The notes beneath the pieces were generated by a model, which saw only the letters and a list, made by a program, of their open reading frames with translations, made no database searches and was not told where the DNA came from. Below are positions 11,597 to 24,156 of a DNA stretch of 64,000 bases, piece by piece. The stretch comes from Przewalskia tangutica. Its lineage: Eukaryota > Streptophyta > Magnoliopsida > Solanales > Solanaceae. The position numbers and the translations under genes are program-made. Location of the stretch: NCBI GenBank assembly GCA_029844215.1, contig CM056726.1:36449001-36513000 (forward strand), written 5' to 3'. Each line of letters starts with the position of its first letter. Positions within the stretch are counted from its first letter, which is position 1.

Positions 11597-11738
11597 TTAT
11601 TGTTCCTTTGTTGAAGAAGTAACCTCATCCTTTGCGATCTCATTTGCTTGTTCCTTTGCTGAAGAAGTAACCTCTGCAAGTATCTGAGTCGGAGTCTCGA
11701 TAATGTCAGGGGCAGTAGAAACTCTCAAAGCATTTGAC
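11597..11738 (-). pseudogene. Coding fragment with a 16-residue repeat, unidentified
   Basis: On the minus strand an open frame of about 46 codons runs from a TAG near 11738 to a TAA at 11599-11597. It contains a tandem repeat of about 48 bases (11602-11626 and 11650-11675) encoding EVTSS(A/T)KEQ. The repeat being a multiple of three with conserved residues suggests former protein-coding sequence. I do not recognise the family. Part of it is duplicated in inverted orientation at 11798-11898. Confidence 0.35.
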
Positions 11739-11898
11739 TAGTTGTTCACATTATTGAAGTTGATGACCACTTTGTTTGTGGAATTCCTTACTGCTACCTC
11801 AATAATGTGAACAACGAACCAAATGTTTTGAGTGTTTCTACTTCTCTGATATCTATATCAGGAGACTCCGATTCAATAACCTGCACAGGTTACTTCTG
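11664..11898. repeat. Inverted duplication (hairpin), arms about 100 bases
   Basis: Left arm 11664-11760 and right arm 11798-11898 are reverse complements with scattered mismatches and small indels. Shared blocks include gaagtaacct, tcggagtctc, gtagaaac.ctcaaa and 'gttgttcacattattga'. The loop is about 37 bases (11761-11797). A transcript would fold into a long imperfect stem. The right arm abuts the truncated copia-2 LTR. Confidence 0.7.
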
Positions 11899-13104
11899 AT
11901 ATACTGTTTGTTATACATGTCGAAAGTATGATCAACGTGTGGGAGATAGAAGTCCTTAGACTTGAGATCGATACGCACCTTGTCTTACAGAGTAATGTAC
12001 TTTGATCTTGTCCTAAGCTCAAATGCCTTATAGGTTGAAATATGACTTGTATTGGGTATATTACGAAGTGTATTAAAGGTGGTAGTTGAACCAAGATTAG
12101 GATTCATTCCTCGAATGTATATTCGAGAGAACACTCAGTTTCTCAGTGATATTAGGTTGACTAAGTCGTTGGCCAACGCAATAGACATATCTAGGATGTG
12201 GTCTTGTTGTCAACTAATATAGATGAGATATAATGATAAAACCATTTGGATAGGCACTTGGTAGATCCTAAGCTTGATCGAGTGTGTCGTGAATGAAATG
12301 ATTTTATCTTCCCACATAGAGGTTCAGTTTACCAGATTCGTGTAACTATACTTCACATATTGAGTTCGTCTTCTAGCGCCGTCTAGGAGTTTCGTGTAGA
12401 CCCTAATATGATTAGTGTCGATATGTGAAGACATGTAGGGTAACGCTATGTCAATTGTTCTGTCGATCTAAGGATGTAATGAGAGAATATAAATGTTCGA
12501 TTTATGATTGAGACATTCGAATGAATAATGATTATTTAATTAGATCGAGATTGGATTTCAGAGTTAATTAAAATGAAAATGAGACGACGTCCTAAAAATG
12601 GGCTAGGGCCGCGACGCCAGACAGTACGTCAGGCGCCACAAATTAAATGGGTAGTCCGACCGACCCATCGCACTCGCTCGGGCCCGCCCACTGAAACCCT
12701 AGGTTGTGTTTTAACCCTAAAACACAACTATAAATAGGGGCATCATTTCATTATTCAATACATTTAATTTATTTTATATTATTCTAAGTCTTAGAGACGT
12801 AGAATTAAAAGATATTCTCTCAAACTTCTGGCGAATTTCCTATCTATTCAAAAGAGGATTACATCGGAGTTCTAAGAACTTGCAATCGAGGATCAATTGC
12901 GTGCGCACCCTCAGATTATACTAAAATACTCCAGATTTGTACAAATCATAAGTGTTCTTTCGATGCATTACAGTTATACTATTACATGTTGTGATTTACA
13001 TGTATTTACATTATTACATAACCATCATGCAGTTCGTCGTTTGTTGAGTTTGAAATAGAAATTTTTAAATTTCGCTGCGTACACGAACCCAATAAAATCC
13101 TACA
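11899..13104 (+). repeat. 5' LTR of copia-2, 5'-truncated
   Basis: Colinear with the copia-1 LTR from about position 1980 of this window onward and ending in 'aatcctaca' just before the primer site. It has a TATA-like 'ctataaatag' near 12730. The first roughly 360 bases of the LTR are missing at the junction with the hairpin. Confidence 0.8.
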
Positions 13105-13105
13105 G

Positions 13106-13117
13106 TGGTATCAAAGC
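13106..13117 (+). other. Primer-binding site of copia-2 (tRNA-iMet)
   Basis: TGGTATCAAAGC differs by one base from TGGTATCAGAGC, the complement of the 3' end of initiator tRNA-Met used by most copia elements. It is one base from the LTR end. Confidence 0.9.
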
Positions 13118-14829
13118 CTGAGTTGTTTTGTATGATTATGTAATAATAATTAATGATAATAAGAGTTAGAATTTGTTTAAATCTGAGTTTATGTCATTTA
13201 AAGCGTGAAAACCTAATATCTTAAGAAACGCATAATTCTTATCTCCTGAACTGTTAAACAATGATGTAATCGAGGATGCCATTCCAATGTAACTCTTCTA
13301 AGTTGATGTGCGTAACCGATTCTTACAAGCATGGTGCACTGAAGCGAAGAACGAGAAGAGATTGGATGATGGTCAATGAACGTGTTGTTTGATGGTGAAG
13401 GATAACGAGGATGAATCTGCAATTCTGATCCTGAACTAGTTTTAGGGTTTCAGAAATGCAGATTTTATGTTTCTGAGACAGAGGCGTCGTGGCTCCACGA
13501 TGGAGCGTCGCGCCGCTGTTCATCCCGAGGCTAAATTGACTCACTGCCTCTAGGGCGTCATGACGCCACCCAATTAGGGCCGTGACTCCAGTAAACAAAA
13601 AAAAAAATTTGGAATCAGAAACTGAAGTTTTAAAAGTTTCGGATTCTGATTTTGAAGTTTAAAAGTTTCAGAATCTAAATTTTTTTTTCTTCAAATAATC
13701 AGATTTGGTCTTTTTGGGCAGATCTATAATTAAATAAAGTTTTTGAAAATCAGATTTTAAATTCTAAAAATTGCAGGTAGGTCCCTAAAACCTAAAAATA
13801 TTTTCTGAAAATTAAAATTGAATTTTCTGAATTTAAAGGGAGAACAAATTAAAAATTTAAATTCTTAAAGGAATAAACTGTAAAAAATTCTGAAAGTTTG
13901 CAGAAATATCCTAAAAATCTGTTTTAAAATCAGAAAACATTTAAGGGATTATTTGGATTAGACTTAGATTAGAGTTTTGACAAATTAACTCATGATTATT
14001 ACCAATTATATATTATTGAGTAATATACGAATATATGCTAAGTGTTTTAAATGCGTGCATTTAATTATTAGCATAATATTCGCTAAAACTATCTGGGTAG
14101 GCGGCGCCCGGTAATTGATCAAACCATCTTATATCATGCCTGTTGGGTTGATGGTTCCCATCTAAATGTGTTTTAAAAATTGCATGATAATATGTCGTAT
14201 ACGAAATTATGTCGTATAACACGAAATTTTACTTAGATACATAATATGTCGTATAACACGAAATTTTTGATCTTGGTTAAAATCCCCGAAAACTAAAATG
14301 TTCCCCAAATTTTAAATACAGGTCTAAATTAGAACGCGTCGTCCATTATAATTGTTAGAGTGCAAAATCCTTTTCGGCGATACGAGTATTTATGCCAAAG
14401 CATTTGCTCTAAGTCTACGAGAACTCAGACTCTTTCATAGATGTGTTTAAATGTAAAGATATATGATAAACTTTTGTGGGAAATACACCAAAGTGTTTGC
14501 TCACAAAGACCAAGTTTACTTAGATACATAAACACAATCATTTAATGGGGTTGACTTGCTTAGAAAAATCTTAGCGTCAAAGTGTCGGACTAATCTAAGG
14601 ACGCAAGATTAAAAAATATTTGATCAACCAAGAGTTGCAAATAAGTTTTGCAATTGGTTTAGAACCTACCAAGATGTGTTATTGAAGTTATCAGCCAAAG
14701 CAAACGCGGAGATAACATAGGCTTGGATCTTGGCCCATTATGACCTTAAAATAAATTTAGGTTCGTATTCTACCATGGGGTCGTAGAAGTATGCTAAAAT
14801 AGTGAGAGCTAATTAAACAAAAGATCATG
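13118..14829 (+). other. Copia-2 untranslated leader
   Basis: About 1.7 kb of AT-rich sequence between the primer site and the A1 insertion. The leader resumes at 24079 and gag starts at 24157. No coding signature. It contains a short direct repeat, 'atgtcgtataacacgaaatt' (near 14211 and 14248). Confidence 0.65.
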
Positions 14830-14834
14830 ATTAA

Positions 14835-17800
14835 TGTTATACCCCGTAGTTTCAAGGTATGTATGCGAGGACGTACGTACGAGAATACGACATTGGAATT
14901 GGAATGGAAGAAAGAGGTGATTTTTCCACGGAAAAGTTTCCGGTTTTTTGTGAAGGAAAAAGATTCGTTAATGGGAATTGGATTCCCAGATTTGGTATTC
15001 GGACTTCTTGGAATTTTAGAGAATTATGGAATTTTATTTTCGGAAATGGTCACGTGGGGCCCACGGGAGAAAATTTACGGTTTTGTGGGGCCCACTTTGT
15101 TTTCGAGATTTTGGCCATTGTGGATATTTTCGGAAGACGAAACATTTTGGACCAACGAGAGGGCGACACTTGTCACCCTCTCATTGATGGATGTTACACG
15201 GCATTGAGGCCAATTGGATGACAATTTTTGTCAAGTAGTTGGTAGGATATTTGTGTGCAAGTTGGCCAAGGACACTTGCCTAAATCCTCACCCTACACTT
15301 GCCTTGCACTTGGCATAATCTTGGCCATTGGTTGGCCATGTCTTGACCTATAAATACCCCCCTTGTTGAAGAGTTATTTCATCCTAAATTGAGCAATCTA
15401 TCTAAGTCTCAAATCCCTCCCTCTCCCTCTTGTTGTTTCGTCCAAACACACCCTCCCTTTGAGAAGCCCTAGCCGAGAGCAACCCCCTCTAAAGCTAGCC
15501 TAGCCGAAACACTACCCCCTCCTTGGTAGAAAAGTTGCCTCTAGTATTGTTATAATGCCCAAATTACCCTAGCCCAAATCCCTTAGTCCTTAGTAGAAGT
15601 TGTGAAGAACTTCTAAGGTTTTCGAGCTACCTGAGCGCACAACTTAGAGCTAAACCTTGCTCAGCGACTTTTATCTAGGATATTATTGGGCTTACCGAGG
15701 TAAATAACCTTATCCTCCTTTTGTAATTAGAATATATATACGTAGAAGTATAGGAATAAGTATTAAATACTTAGAAGGATATCGAGAATAGAATTGAAGC
15801 TGTTATCACAAAGATAAGGGTTTAAAAGATGAATAATAGAATTGTACTTACATAGAATTTGTTTTCTGATGAGACTTGAGTAGCTCACCGGTAGGAAGTC
15901 TTGCCCAAATGACCATAGAATAACGAACCCTCTGCTTAGAACTTTGTACGATACTGATGGGCGTTGATAGACGTGTTGATCATATAGTCGATACTCTGCG
16001 CGACATATTCAACTTGGCGTGAGGTTTTCGCCGGAAGGTATGTGATTCTTCCTAAAGCATGATATTTTACAATATATATAGTACGGTAGACGCGTACGTG
16101 TTAATCGAATAATAACTACGGCAATGTCTTTGACTTAAGCTCGAATAATACTTACGGCAATGCCTCACGCTTAAGCTCGAATAACACTTGCAGAATGCCT
16201 CACGGCTTAAGCTCGAATAATAAAGAATCAAAACATTTCAAAGGAATATCAATCATTTTTTTAATGTAAGAGTAACATTTGGTTTTAAAAGCTTAAGAGT
16301 TATACTAGCTTTATGGGAGGTTAGGTATAACGGCAAGAGTGATAAAAGAACGATTTATTGATTTAAGGAAATAAGAGACTTGACTTATTATACTAATATG
16401 AATTTTGTTAAAAAGTGTGAAACCTCATTAGTGAGTAATTAGTTTTTTTGGTTTTCAAAAGGAATGATGTTTTACCAATCGTAATAAATGTCGAACAAAC
16501 CACAAAGTAGCTAATAAAGGGAATTATTTTGACTAATAAGGTATTATTAAAACTAGTAGAAACTTCCATCCGCATAGGAGCTAAGATGAGACAAAAGGAT
16601 ATTACATTTACTAGATCATGGCTGCTGTAATAAGATTGTTACGAATAATAATAACCTACTCACACTTAGGGTATATGTTTCTCAAATTGTTTTAAAGGAT
16701 TAAAACTATGAACTACAAACCCTTTCGAAAATGAGAAACTTGAGAAATTGAAATTAGGCAAACTTGAACGTTAGGAAAAGAATGTTGTTACTTGATTTTA
16801 CAAGGAGAAGTGTTTTAATGTACTTCAAAAGATAATTACTCTATTTTTATACTACTACGGTTATTGTGTGACTTTTGTAAAAGAAACGGATCTTTTAAAA
16901 GAGTAATACATGAAGTACTTTGGGGCTAACAACCCGAACTTGTTATCATAATGTAGAAAGTACCTTGTGTGAATAACTTGATTGTATTGATTTGTGATAG
17001 TCTTGTAATATTTTCTTGTTATTTGGATAAGTAAACATGTTAGGATGCTACGTGAGTTAGTATCTTGTGATATTTGTGTAAAGGGGTTTTTCCTTGTTGT
17101 GCTTATGTTGTTTAGCAATAATCGGTTATGTTGATATTATATCATTCATAACTCCGGGGGTTAAAACGCCTCCGACGCGGGTAGACTCAGTGGTCGATGG
17201 ACCTATGATTCGAGAATACCTTATGCGGTCTCAGATGGCCTATGCGAATCGCGGGAGTTCCAGTTAGTATCACGCCCTTGTGGTCACGCGTTCTTGTAGC
17301 CACGCGACGACGAGTCTAGACGCCGCCGGAGTAGCTACCCTCGATGCGGGTTATACCTCATGCGCGCCTATCTGCTTGGCCTATGCGGAGTGCGGGAAGT
17401 TCCGTGACTAGATGCGCGACATTAGATCTCGCGCGAGTGGCGGCTTTGATCATGTGACGATGCAGACAGATCTCATGATACGATTTATGACCTTGGTACT
17501 GCTGGTTTTAGTAGTCGCCACGCCTTCGCACTTACCCCGCACGGTTCTATTGTGATGACTTTGAGGCATGAGTCCTCGACTTGACATGATCGCTATTTAT
17601 CAGGAATCGTAGTTTTGGCTTATCATACATGTCTCCCGCCTTATATAGACTACTATGATTTCATTTACGATTTTCGCCACATACTTGGCACTGTTGACCT
17701 CCTTCGGGCCGCGTTCATGCCGCAGTAAAGGTACTCCTACCGCTGATCCTCGTTCTTAGGATCACCGCTTCATTGGGAAAGCTCCGCTTCTCCTAAGCTT

Positions 17801-18093
17801 AGCATTTTGTATGGTCCTCGCCGTTGTAGATATTCGTATTCAGGTATGGCGGCCCCGTCCCGCCATTGTTGTTTTAAACTCTTAGGTCCAGAGACCGTTG
17901 TAAGGTTGGGATGTAAATCGCTCATTTTGGGTTATTTATATACATTATGCCGAAAGGCAACTTTTTTCCGTAAAGCGTGTCTTATTTATACCGCTTTCAT
18001 ATCTTGATTGTTTTATATTCCGCCGGTTTTTCTCTCGATGTATGACTACTGGGTGCGGGTAAGGCACGACCACGCCCCGAACGGGTCGTGACA
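14835..18093 (+). repeat. 5' LTR of A1
   Basis: Starts TGTTAT, ends GTGACA, and is colinear over its length with 20795-24073. The start-proximal frame near 14827-15207 is open in both LTRs but changes frame with homopolymer length, so it is not a gene. Differences from the 3' LTR are mostly homopolymer changes and small indels at CAG/CTG/CCG sites. Confidence 0.95.
15349..15356 (+). promoter_or_regulatory. TATA box of A1 5' LTR
   Basis: TATAAATA in 'gacctataaatacccc', repeated at 21309-21316 in the 3' LTR and in reverse in A2 (55898-55905 and 62052-62059). It is about 515 bases from the LTR start, so U3 would be short and the transcribed R-U5 part about 2.7 kb. Confidence 0.75.
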
Positions 18094-18097
18094 AAAG

Positions 18098-18108
18098 TGG
18101 TATCGAGC
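18098..18108 (+). other. Primer-binding site of A1 (tRNA-iMet, one base short)
   Basis: TGGTATCGAGC five bases after the LTR. The canonical site is TGGTATCAGAGC. The missing A of CAG recurs in A2 and M1, while the copies at 48741-48752 and 54217-54228 are canonical. Confidence 0.8.
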
Positions 18109-18296
18109 GCTTAATCCTCGGAAAGTGTCTCTGACCGTATCTAGTAGAGTCTTGATTATCGGTGTGTTGTGCACCACACCAATAATCGTGAGGCTATAGG
18201 ATATTTAGGATTGGTTTCATTCTTCTCACTCGAGATCGTGCTTTAGAGTCGTGTTATAAGTTGGACCCTCTAACGTATTCCTTTCCTTTACCGGTG

Positions 18297-19208
18297 ATGC
18301 CTCCGCCAGTAACTCGGGCCCGAGGCAAGGCACCAAGGAGTCGCGAGAGAGTACAGAGATTTAGAAGCGGCACAGCCCAATCATCACCGGGTGATGCTCA
18401 TGCGGAGTTCTCGAGACGCCGCCAGCGAGAGAGTTTGCACAGCGGCGATTCCATCTGCGGTCATGACATCCGACTTTCGCCCACGGCTTGGAGCGAAAAT
18501 ATGGATTGGAAGGAGACGACCATTGCTAGCAAAGGACTTGGCCAGAGAGTATTTTATGTACCGGTATTCCAAGGATATTGATGCTTATCTAAAGAAGGGT
18601 TGTGAGGGAGTAGCTCTTGATCGAGGACGAGCCAAAGCCATGCGTTCAGATTATGTGCGGCTGAGAGAGGTAGAGATCGACAGAGTGACCGAGAGCGGCA
18701 GAAGAGGGCCCGATTGGCAGGATCATTTGGTAACTCTCGAGGCGAATCGCCTCAGCAGCAGATTAGACATGCGCCTCCGCCAGTGCAGAGTGTCCCTCCA
18801 CAGGGTTCAGTTTTTCCTCAGTGTTCACAGTGTGGCAGGTGTCATCCCGGGAAGTGCCGTCTTTTTACTGGTGCTTGTTTTTATTGCGGCCGTCAGGGCC
18901 ATATGGCAAGGGAATGTTCTATGAGGAAGGATACAAGTACGAGGACTCAGCCTACTAGACCAGTTGTGGATGCAGTGGTTCGGAGAGGAGGGGGTGTAAG
19001 CGGAGAGGCCACCCCACCTCCGGTGTGGCTGTGGTCGATGTCATCACGGGAGTGTCGTTCTTCCGCGCCTTGTTATGTTTGCGGGCAGCAGGGCCATTTT
19101 GCGAGGAATTGTCCGACCAAGGGTGGTGCGGATGTAGAGACTCGGCCTTCAGGATCAGTGGATAGTTCATCACCTTCCCCAGCTATGCGCCCAGCAGGGC
19201 GGGTTTGA
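18297..19208 (+). pseudogene. Type-A gag remnant with duplicated zinc knuckles (A1)
   Basis: Starts with MPP at 18297 like the gag of A2. It then passes through three frames, so at least two frameshifts are present. The capsid core is missing: a basic N-terminus leads directly to the gag C-terminus. Knuckles are in the frame from 18714: CSQCGRCHPGKC (18822 on) and CFYCGRQGHMAREC (18876 on). A repeat of the module follows, with CYVCGQQGHFARNC at 19071-19112. These bind nucleic acid in functional gag proteins. The pattern resembles Tekay/Del gag. The product could not form a particle by itself. Confidence 0.8.
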
Positions 19209-20781
19209 TTAGAACGACCTAAGGGAAGTGCCGCGTAGATACAGGTATATCCTTAACCCTTTAGAGATTTATATGTAGCGAATATCTTAAGTATTATTTT
19301 CAGATAACATTATGTTAACTGTGATTGGGAATCATGAGTAGTTAATCAGGAAAGATTGGGGGATAGAGAAAGTGGGAGCCTTAGGATGTGTACGTAGAGA
19401 CCTTAGAGGCGAGGCCATCTTTGGTAAAAGAATTACTTCGTGTTTGACCCTTGTCGAGGTGCATAGTATACGTGAGATATTTTATGGGATGAATCCCTGA
19501 GTAATGTGGAATGAAAGAGGGTAGAAGACCGCTAGGTTTTCGTAACGTGATTGGTGAGATTATTCGAATCGCGAGCTAGTGTTTGACGTCACGGTTGGGT
19601 TGAGGCCGTGTGCGGGTCGACCGTGGCCTGTTTGGTGGTGGGGCCGTTTTTGGTGGTCCCGCCGGTGGTAGGTCACTAGGGTGTTAGGCCCAAGTTTAGT
19701 TAACCAACGTACGAGTTCGTGGATACATTCGACCAGTAGTCGGGCCGAGGAGGTCAGCCCGTCTTGTCTTCTAGCAAAGACCGTGTACTCGGTAGTAAGT
19801 TGCGAGATGATTATTTCAGAAAGGTTGTAAGGCTGCACGAGTGCCTACCTTCACCTTATGACGCATGTGGAGCCAGTGGTACTACTGCTTTTTTTTGGAA
19901 GTTTTACCAGCAGGTTAAGAACTCAGGTAAGTCTCAGAATCGCATTCGCCCTCGGGCAGTGTTTGGATTTCAGGAGTAGTTATGGGGATTGTTGTCTCCT
20001 GTAAAGGGAATGTTTAAGCTACCATTTTCAGTATTCGGATGTCGCCTTAGGAAGCCTTGTAGGGGCGGAAGTATAAGTTGCCGATCGATTGGTTCGATGT
20101 TGGCGCGTTCGAGATAGTTGGTTCAGTTTGTTCCACAGATCGTGGATAGGGTGTGATAAGATTTGGAAAACAGAGGAAACTTAGCAGTGTTACTTAGGGC
20201 CTTTTTGAGTTCATGTGAAGATTAGGCAAGTTTGACTATATTTTAGCATTGCCGTCCGACTTAGGAGGCGACGTCCGTTCTTTCGTATTGTTATGTTCGG
20301 GAAAGTATCGGAAATCCACCCAGAGTGTTCCCAGTTAATGATGACCACGTTAGAGATAGTAACCCCGAGATTTGGAAACTAAGCAGTAACAGAAGGGTGG
20401 TAAGAGTTCGAGCGTACAAGAAGTGTACGACATCCTCAGGGATCGCAAGCAGCCGGTACCATTTGTTGGGTCGTCGGGGCAAGGCTCGCGACAAAGTGAC
20501 AAAAGTGGTATCACGACGAGTAAGGGAAGAACGAGCATGTATTACGAGCATAGGTGTGATCATTCGTTTGTAAAGAGTAGGGGCGAAGGGAGTATCTTTT
20601 TAGATCTCGAGTAGGAGTTTTTGTGATAGAGGTGATTCCTCGTGGACTTGGAGATAAGTATGCGCGCTTGTTGTGTTGTGACCAGGTGTGGCATGGTTGT
20701 TTCCGTAAGTATAGCAGTAAGGACTATACTGGCGCCTGTTTGTTTTGATACCTAGAAGGAACATTCGGGACGAATGTTTCT
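19209..20781 (+). other. A1 interior without coding capacity
   Basis: About 1.6 kb between gag and the polypurine tract. It is colinear in parts with the reverse strand of A2 at about 56330-57930 (for example 'gggcccaagtttag' near 19687 and its complement near 57446). No RT, RNase H or integrase motif was found in any frame. Short open frames on both strands disagree with each other and are not conserved. Confidence 0.65.
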
Positions 20782-20794
20782 AAGGAGGGGAGAA
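20782..20794 (+). other. Polypurine tract of A1
   Basis: AAGGAGGGGAGAA lies directly before the 3' LTR. It is the plus-strand primer for reverse transcription, and the same tract appears in reverse after 56312 in A2. Confidence 0.85.
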
Positions 20795-23700
20795 TGTTAT
20801 ACCCCGTAGTTTCAAGGTATGTATGCGAGGACGTACGTACGAGAATACGACATTGGAATTGGAATGGAAGAAAGAGGTGATTTTTCCACGGAAAAGTTTC
20901 CGGTTTTTGTGAAGGAAAAAGATTCGTTAATGGGAATTGGATTCCCAGATTTGGTATTCGGACTTCTTGGAATTTTAGAGAATTATGGAATTTTATTTTC
21001 GGAAATGGTCACGTGGGGCCCACGGGAGAAAATTTACGGTTTTGTGGGGCCCACTTTGTTTTCGAGATTTTGGCCATTGTGGATATTTTCGGAAGATGAA
21101 ACATTTTGGACCAACGAGAGGGCGACACTTGTCACCCTCTCATTGATGGATGTTACACGGCATTGAGGCCAATTGGATGACAATTTTTGTCAAGTAGTTG
21201 GTAGGATATTTTGTGTGCAAGTTGGCCAAGGACACTTGCCTAAATCCTCACCCTACACTTGCCTTGCACTTGGCATAATCTTGGCCATTGGTTGGCCATG
21301 TCTTGACCTATAAATACCCCCCTTGTTGAAGAGTTATTTCATCCTAAATTGAGCAATCTATCTAAGTCTCAAATCCCTCCCTCTCCCTCTTGTTGTTTCG
21401 TCCAAACACACCCCTCCCCTTTTGAGAAGCCCTAGCCGAGAGCAACCCCCCCCCCCCTCTAAAGCTAGCCTAGCCGAAACACTACCCCCCCTCCCTTGGT
21501 AGAAAAGTTGCCTTCTAGTATTGTTATAATGCCCAAATTACCCTAGCCCAAATCCCTTAGTCCTTAGTAGAAGTTGTGAAGAACTTCTAAGGTTTTCGAG
21601 CCTCTGAGCGCACAACTTAGAGCTAAACCTTGCTCAGCGCGACTTTTATCTAGGATATTATTGGGCTTACCGAGGTAAATAACCTTATCCTCCTTTTGTA
21701 ATTAGAATATATATCTTGTAGAAGTATAGGAATAAGTATTAAATACTTAGAAGGATATCAGAATAGAATTGAACTGCTATCACAAGATAAGGGTTTAAAA
21801 GATGAATAATAGAATCAGACTTACATAGGACTGTTTTCACAGTAGACTTGAGTAGCTCACCGGGTAGGGAAGTGCTGCCCAAATGACCATAGAATAACGA
21901 ACCCTATGCTTAGAACTTTGTACAATGATACCGGCGCTGATAGGCGATTTGATCGTTATAGTCGATACTCTGCGCGACATATTCAACTTGGCGGGAGGTT
22001 TTCACGAGAAGGTATGTGATTCTTCCTAAAGCATGATATTTTACAATATATATAGTACGGTAGACGTACGTGTTAATCGAATAATAATTACGGCAATGTC
22101 TTCGGACTTAAGCCTGAATAATACTTACGGCAATGCCTCACGGCTTAAGCCTGAATAACACTTGCGGCACTGCCTCACGGCTTAAGCCTGAATAATAAAG
22201 AACTGAAAACATTTCAAAGGAATACTGAATCATTTTTTTAATGTAAGAGTAACATTTGGTTTTAAAAGCTTAAGAGTTATACTAGCTTTATGGGAGGTTA
22301 GGTATAACGGCAAGAGTGATAAAAAGAACGATTTATTGATTTAAGGAAATAAGAGACTTGACTTATTATACTAATAAGAATTTTGTTAAAAAGTGTGAAA
22401 CCTCATTAGTGAGTAATTAGTATTTTTGGTTTTCAAAAGGAATGATGTTTTACCAATCAGAATAAATGTCGAACAAACCACAGTAGCGCTAATAAAGGGA
22501 ATTATTTTGACTAATAAGGTATTATTAAAACTAGTAGAAACTTCCATCTGCATAGGAGCTAAGATGAGACAAAAGGATATTACATTTACTAGATCATGGT
22601 CATTGTAATAAGATTGTTACGAATAATAATAACCTACTCACACTTAGGGTATATGTTTCTCAAATTGTTTTAAAGGATTAAAACTATGAACTACAAACCC
22701 TTTCAAAATGAGAAACTTGAGTAATTGAAATTAGGCAAACTTGAACGTTAGGAAAAGAATGTTGTTACTTGATTTTACAAGGAGAAGTGTTTTAATGTAC
22801 TTCAAAAGATAATTACTCTATTTTTATACTACTGTTATTGTGTGACTTTTGTAAAAGAAACGGATCTTTTAAAAAAGTAATACATGAAGTACTTTGGGGC
22901 TAACAACCCGAACTTGTTATCATAATGTAGAAAGTACCTTGTGTGAATAACTTGATTGTATTGATTTGTGATAGTCTTGTAATATTTTCTTGTTATTGGA
23001 TAAGTAAACATGTTAGGATCTACGTGAGTTAGTATCTTGTGATATTTGTGTAAAGGGTTTTTCCTTGTTGTGCTTATGTTGTTTAGCAATAATCGGTTAT
23101 GTTGATATTATATCATTCATAACTCAGGGTTAAGCCGCTCCGACGCGGGTAGACTCAAAGTGGTCGATGGACCTATGATTCGAGAATACCTTATGCGGTC
23201 TCAGATGGCCTATGCGGAATCATGGAGTTCCGAGTTAGTATGCGCCTTGTGGTCACGCGGTTCTTGTAGCCATGCGGACGACGAGTCTAGGACGCCGCCG
23301 GAGTAGCTACCGATGCGGGTTATACCTCATGCGGGCCTATCTGTTTGGCCTATGCGAGTCGCGGAAGTTCGTGACTAGATGCGCACATTAGATATCGCGC
23401 GAGTGGCGGCTTTGATCATGTGACGGCCTGGCAGATCTCATGATACGATTTATGACCTTATTGGTACCGTGGGTTTTAGTAGTCGGCCACGCTTCGCATT
23501 TACCCCGCATGCGTTCTATTGTGATGACTTTGAGGCATGAGTCCACGACTTGACATGATCGCTTATTTATTGTGAATCGTAGTTTTGGCTTATCATACAT
23601 GTCTCCCGCCTTATATAGACTACTATGATTTCATTTACGTGATTTTCGCCACATACTTGGTACTGTTGTCGACCTCCTTCGGGCCGCGTCATGCCGCAGT

Positions 23701-24073
23701 AGCGTACTCTACCGTTGATCCTCGTTCTTAGGATCACCGCTTGGCTGGGAAAGCTCCGCTTTCTCGGAGCTTAGCATTTTGGTATGGTCCTCGTTGTAGA
23801 TATTCGTATTCAGGGGTATGGCGGGCCCTGTCCGCCATTGTTGTTTTAAACTCTTAGAGGTCCATAGACTGTTGTAAGGTTGGGATGTAACTGTTCATTT
23901 TGGGTTATTTATATACATTATGCCGAAAGGCAACTTTTTTTTCCAGAAACTGTGTCTTATTTATACTGTTTCATATCTTGGTTGTTTTATATTCCGCTGG
24001 TTTTTCTCTGATGTATGACTACTTGGGTGCCCGGGTAAGGCACCAGTCACGGGCCCCGGAACGGGTCGTGACA
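20795..24073 (+). repeat. 3' LTR of A1
   Basis: Colinear with 14835-18093. It keeps fuller versions of several GC-rich blocks (for example gggtgcccgggtaagg near the end, where the 5' LTR reads gggtgcgggtaagg). It ends GTGACA and is followed by the target copy ATTAA. Confidence 0.95.
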
Positions 24074-24156
24074 ATTAATTAGCCTAAATGAATGTATATA
24101 ATAGAAAATAAATTTGATTGTAGTTTCTTGTCTATCTAACTCTTCAGACTATCAAA

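Larger units (their letters stand above)
14835..24073 (+). mobile_element. A1: type-A non-autonomous Ty3-gypsy element with long LTRs
   Basis: Two LTRs (3259 and 3279 bases) flank a 2.7-kb interior with PBS, a broken gag and a polypurine tract. There is no protease, RT or integrase. The LTRs begin TGTTATACC and end GTGACA. The 5-base target duplication ATTAA is perfect (14830-14834 and 24074-24078), so both ends are original. Long LTRs, a gag remnant and no pol fit a LARD-like derivative. The zinc-knuckle pattern resembles Tekay/Del chromoviruses. It is inserted in the leader of copia-2. Confidence 0.92.

Noticed and set aside
14827..15221. Frames of 120-126 residues at the start of the A1 LTR
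   Set aside because: The frame changes with a T-run between the two LTRs (compare 20819-21166), so there is no selection for protein.
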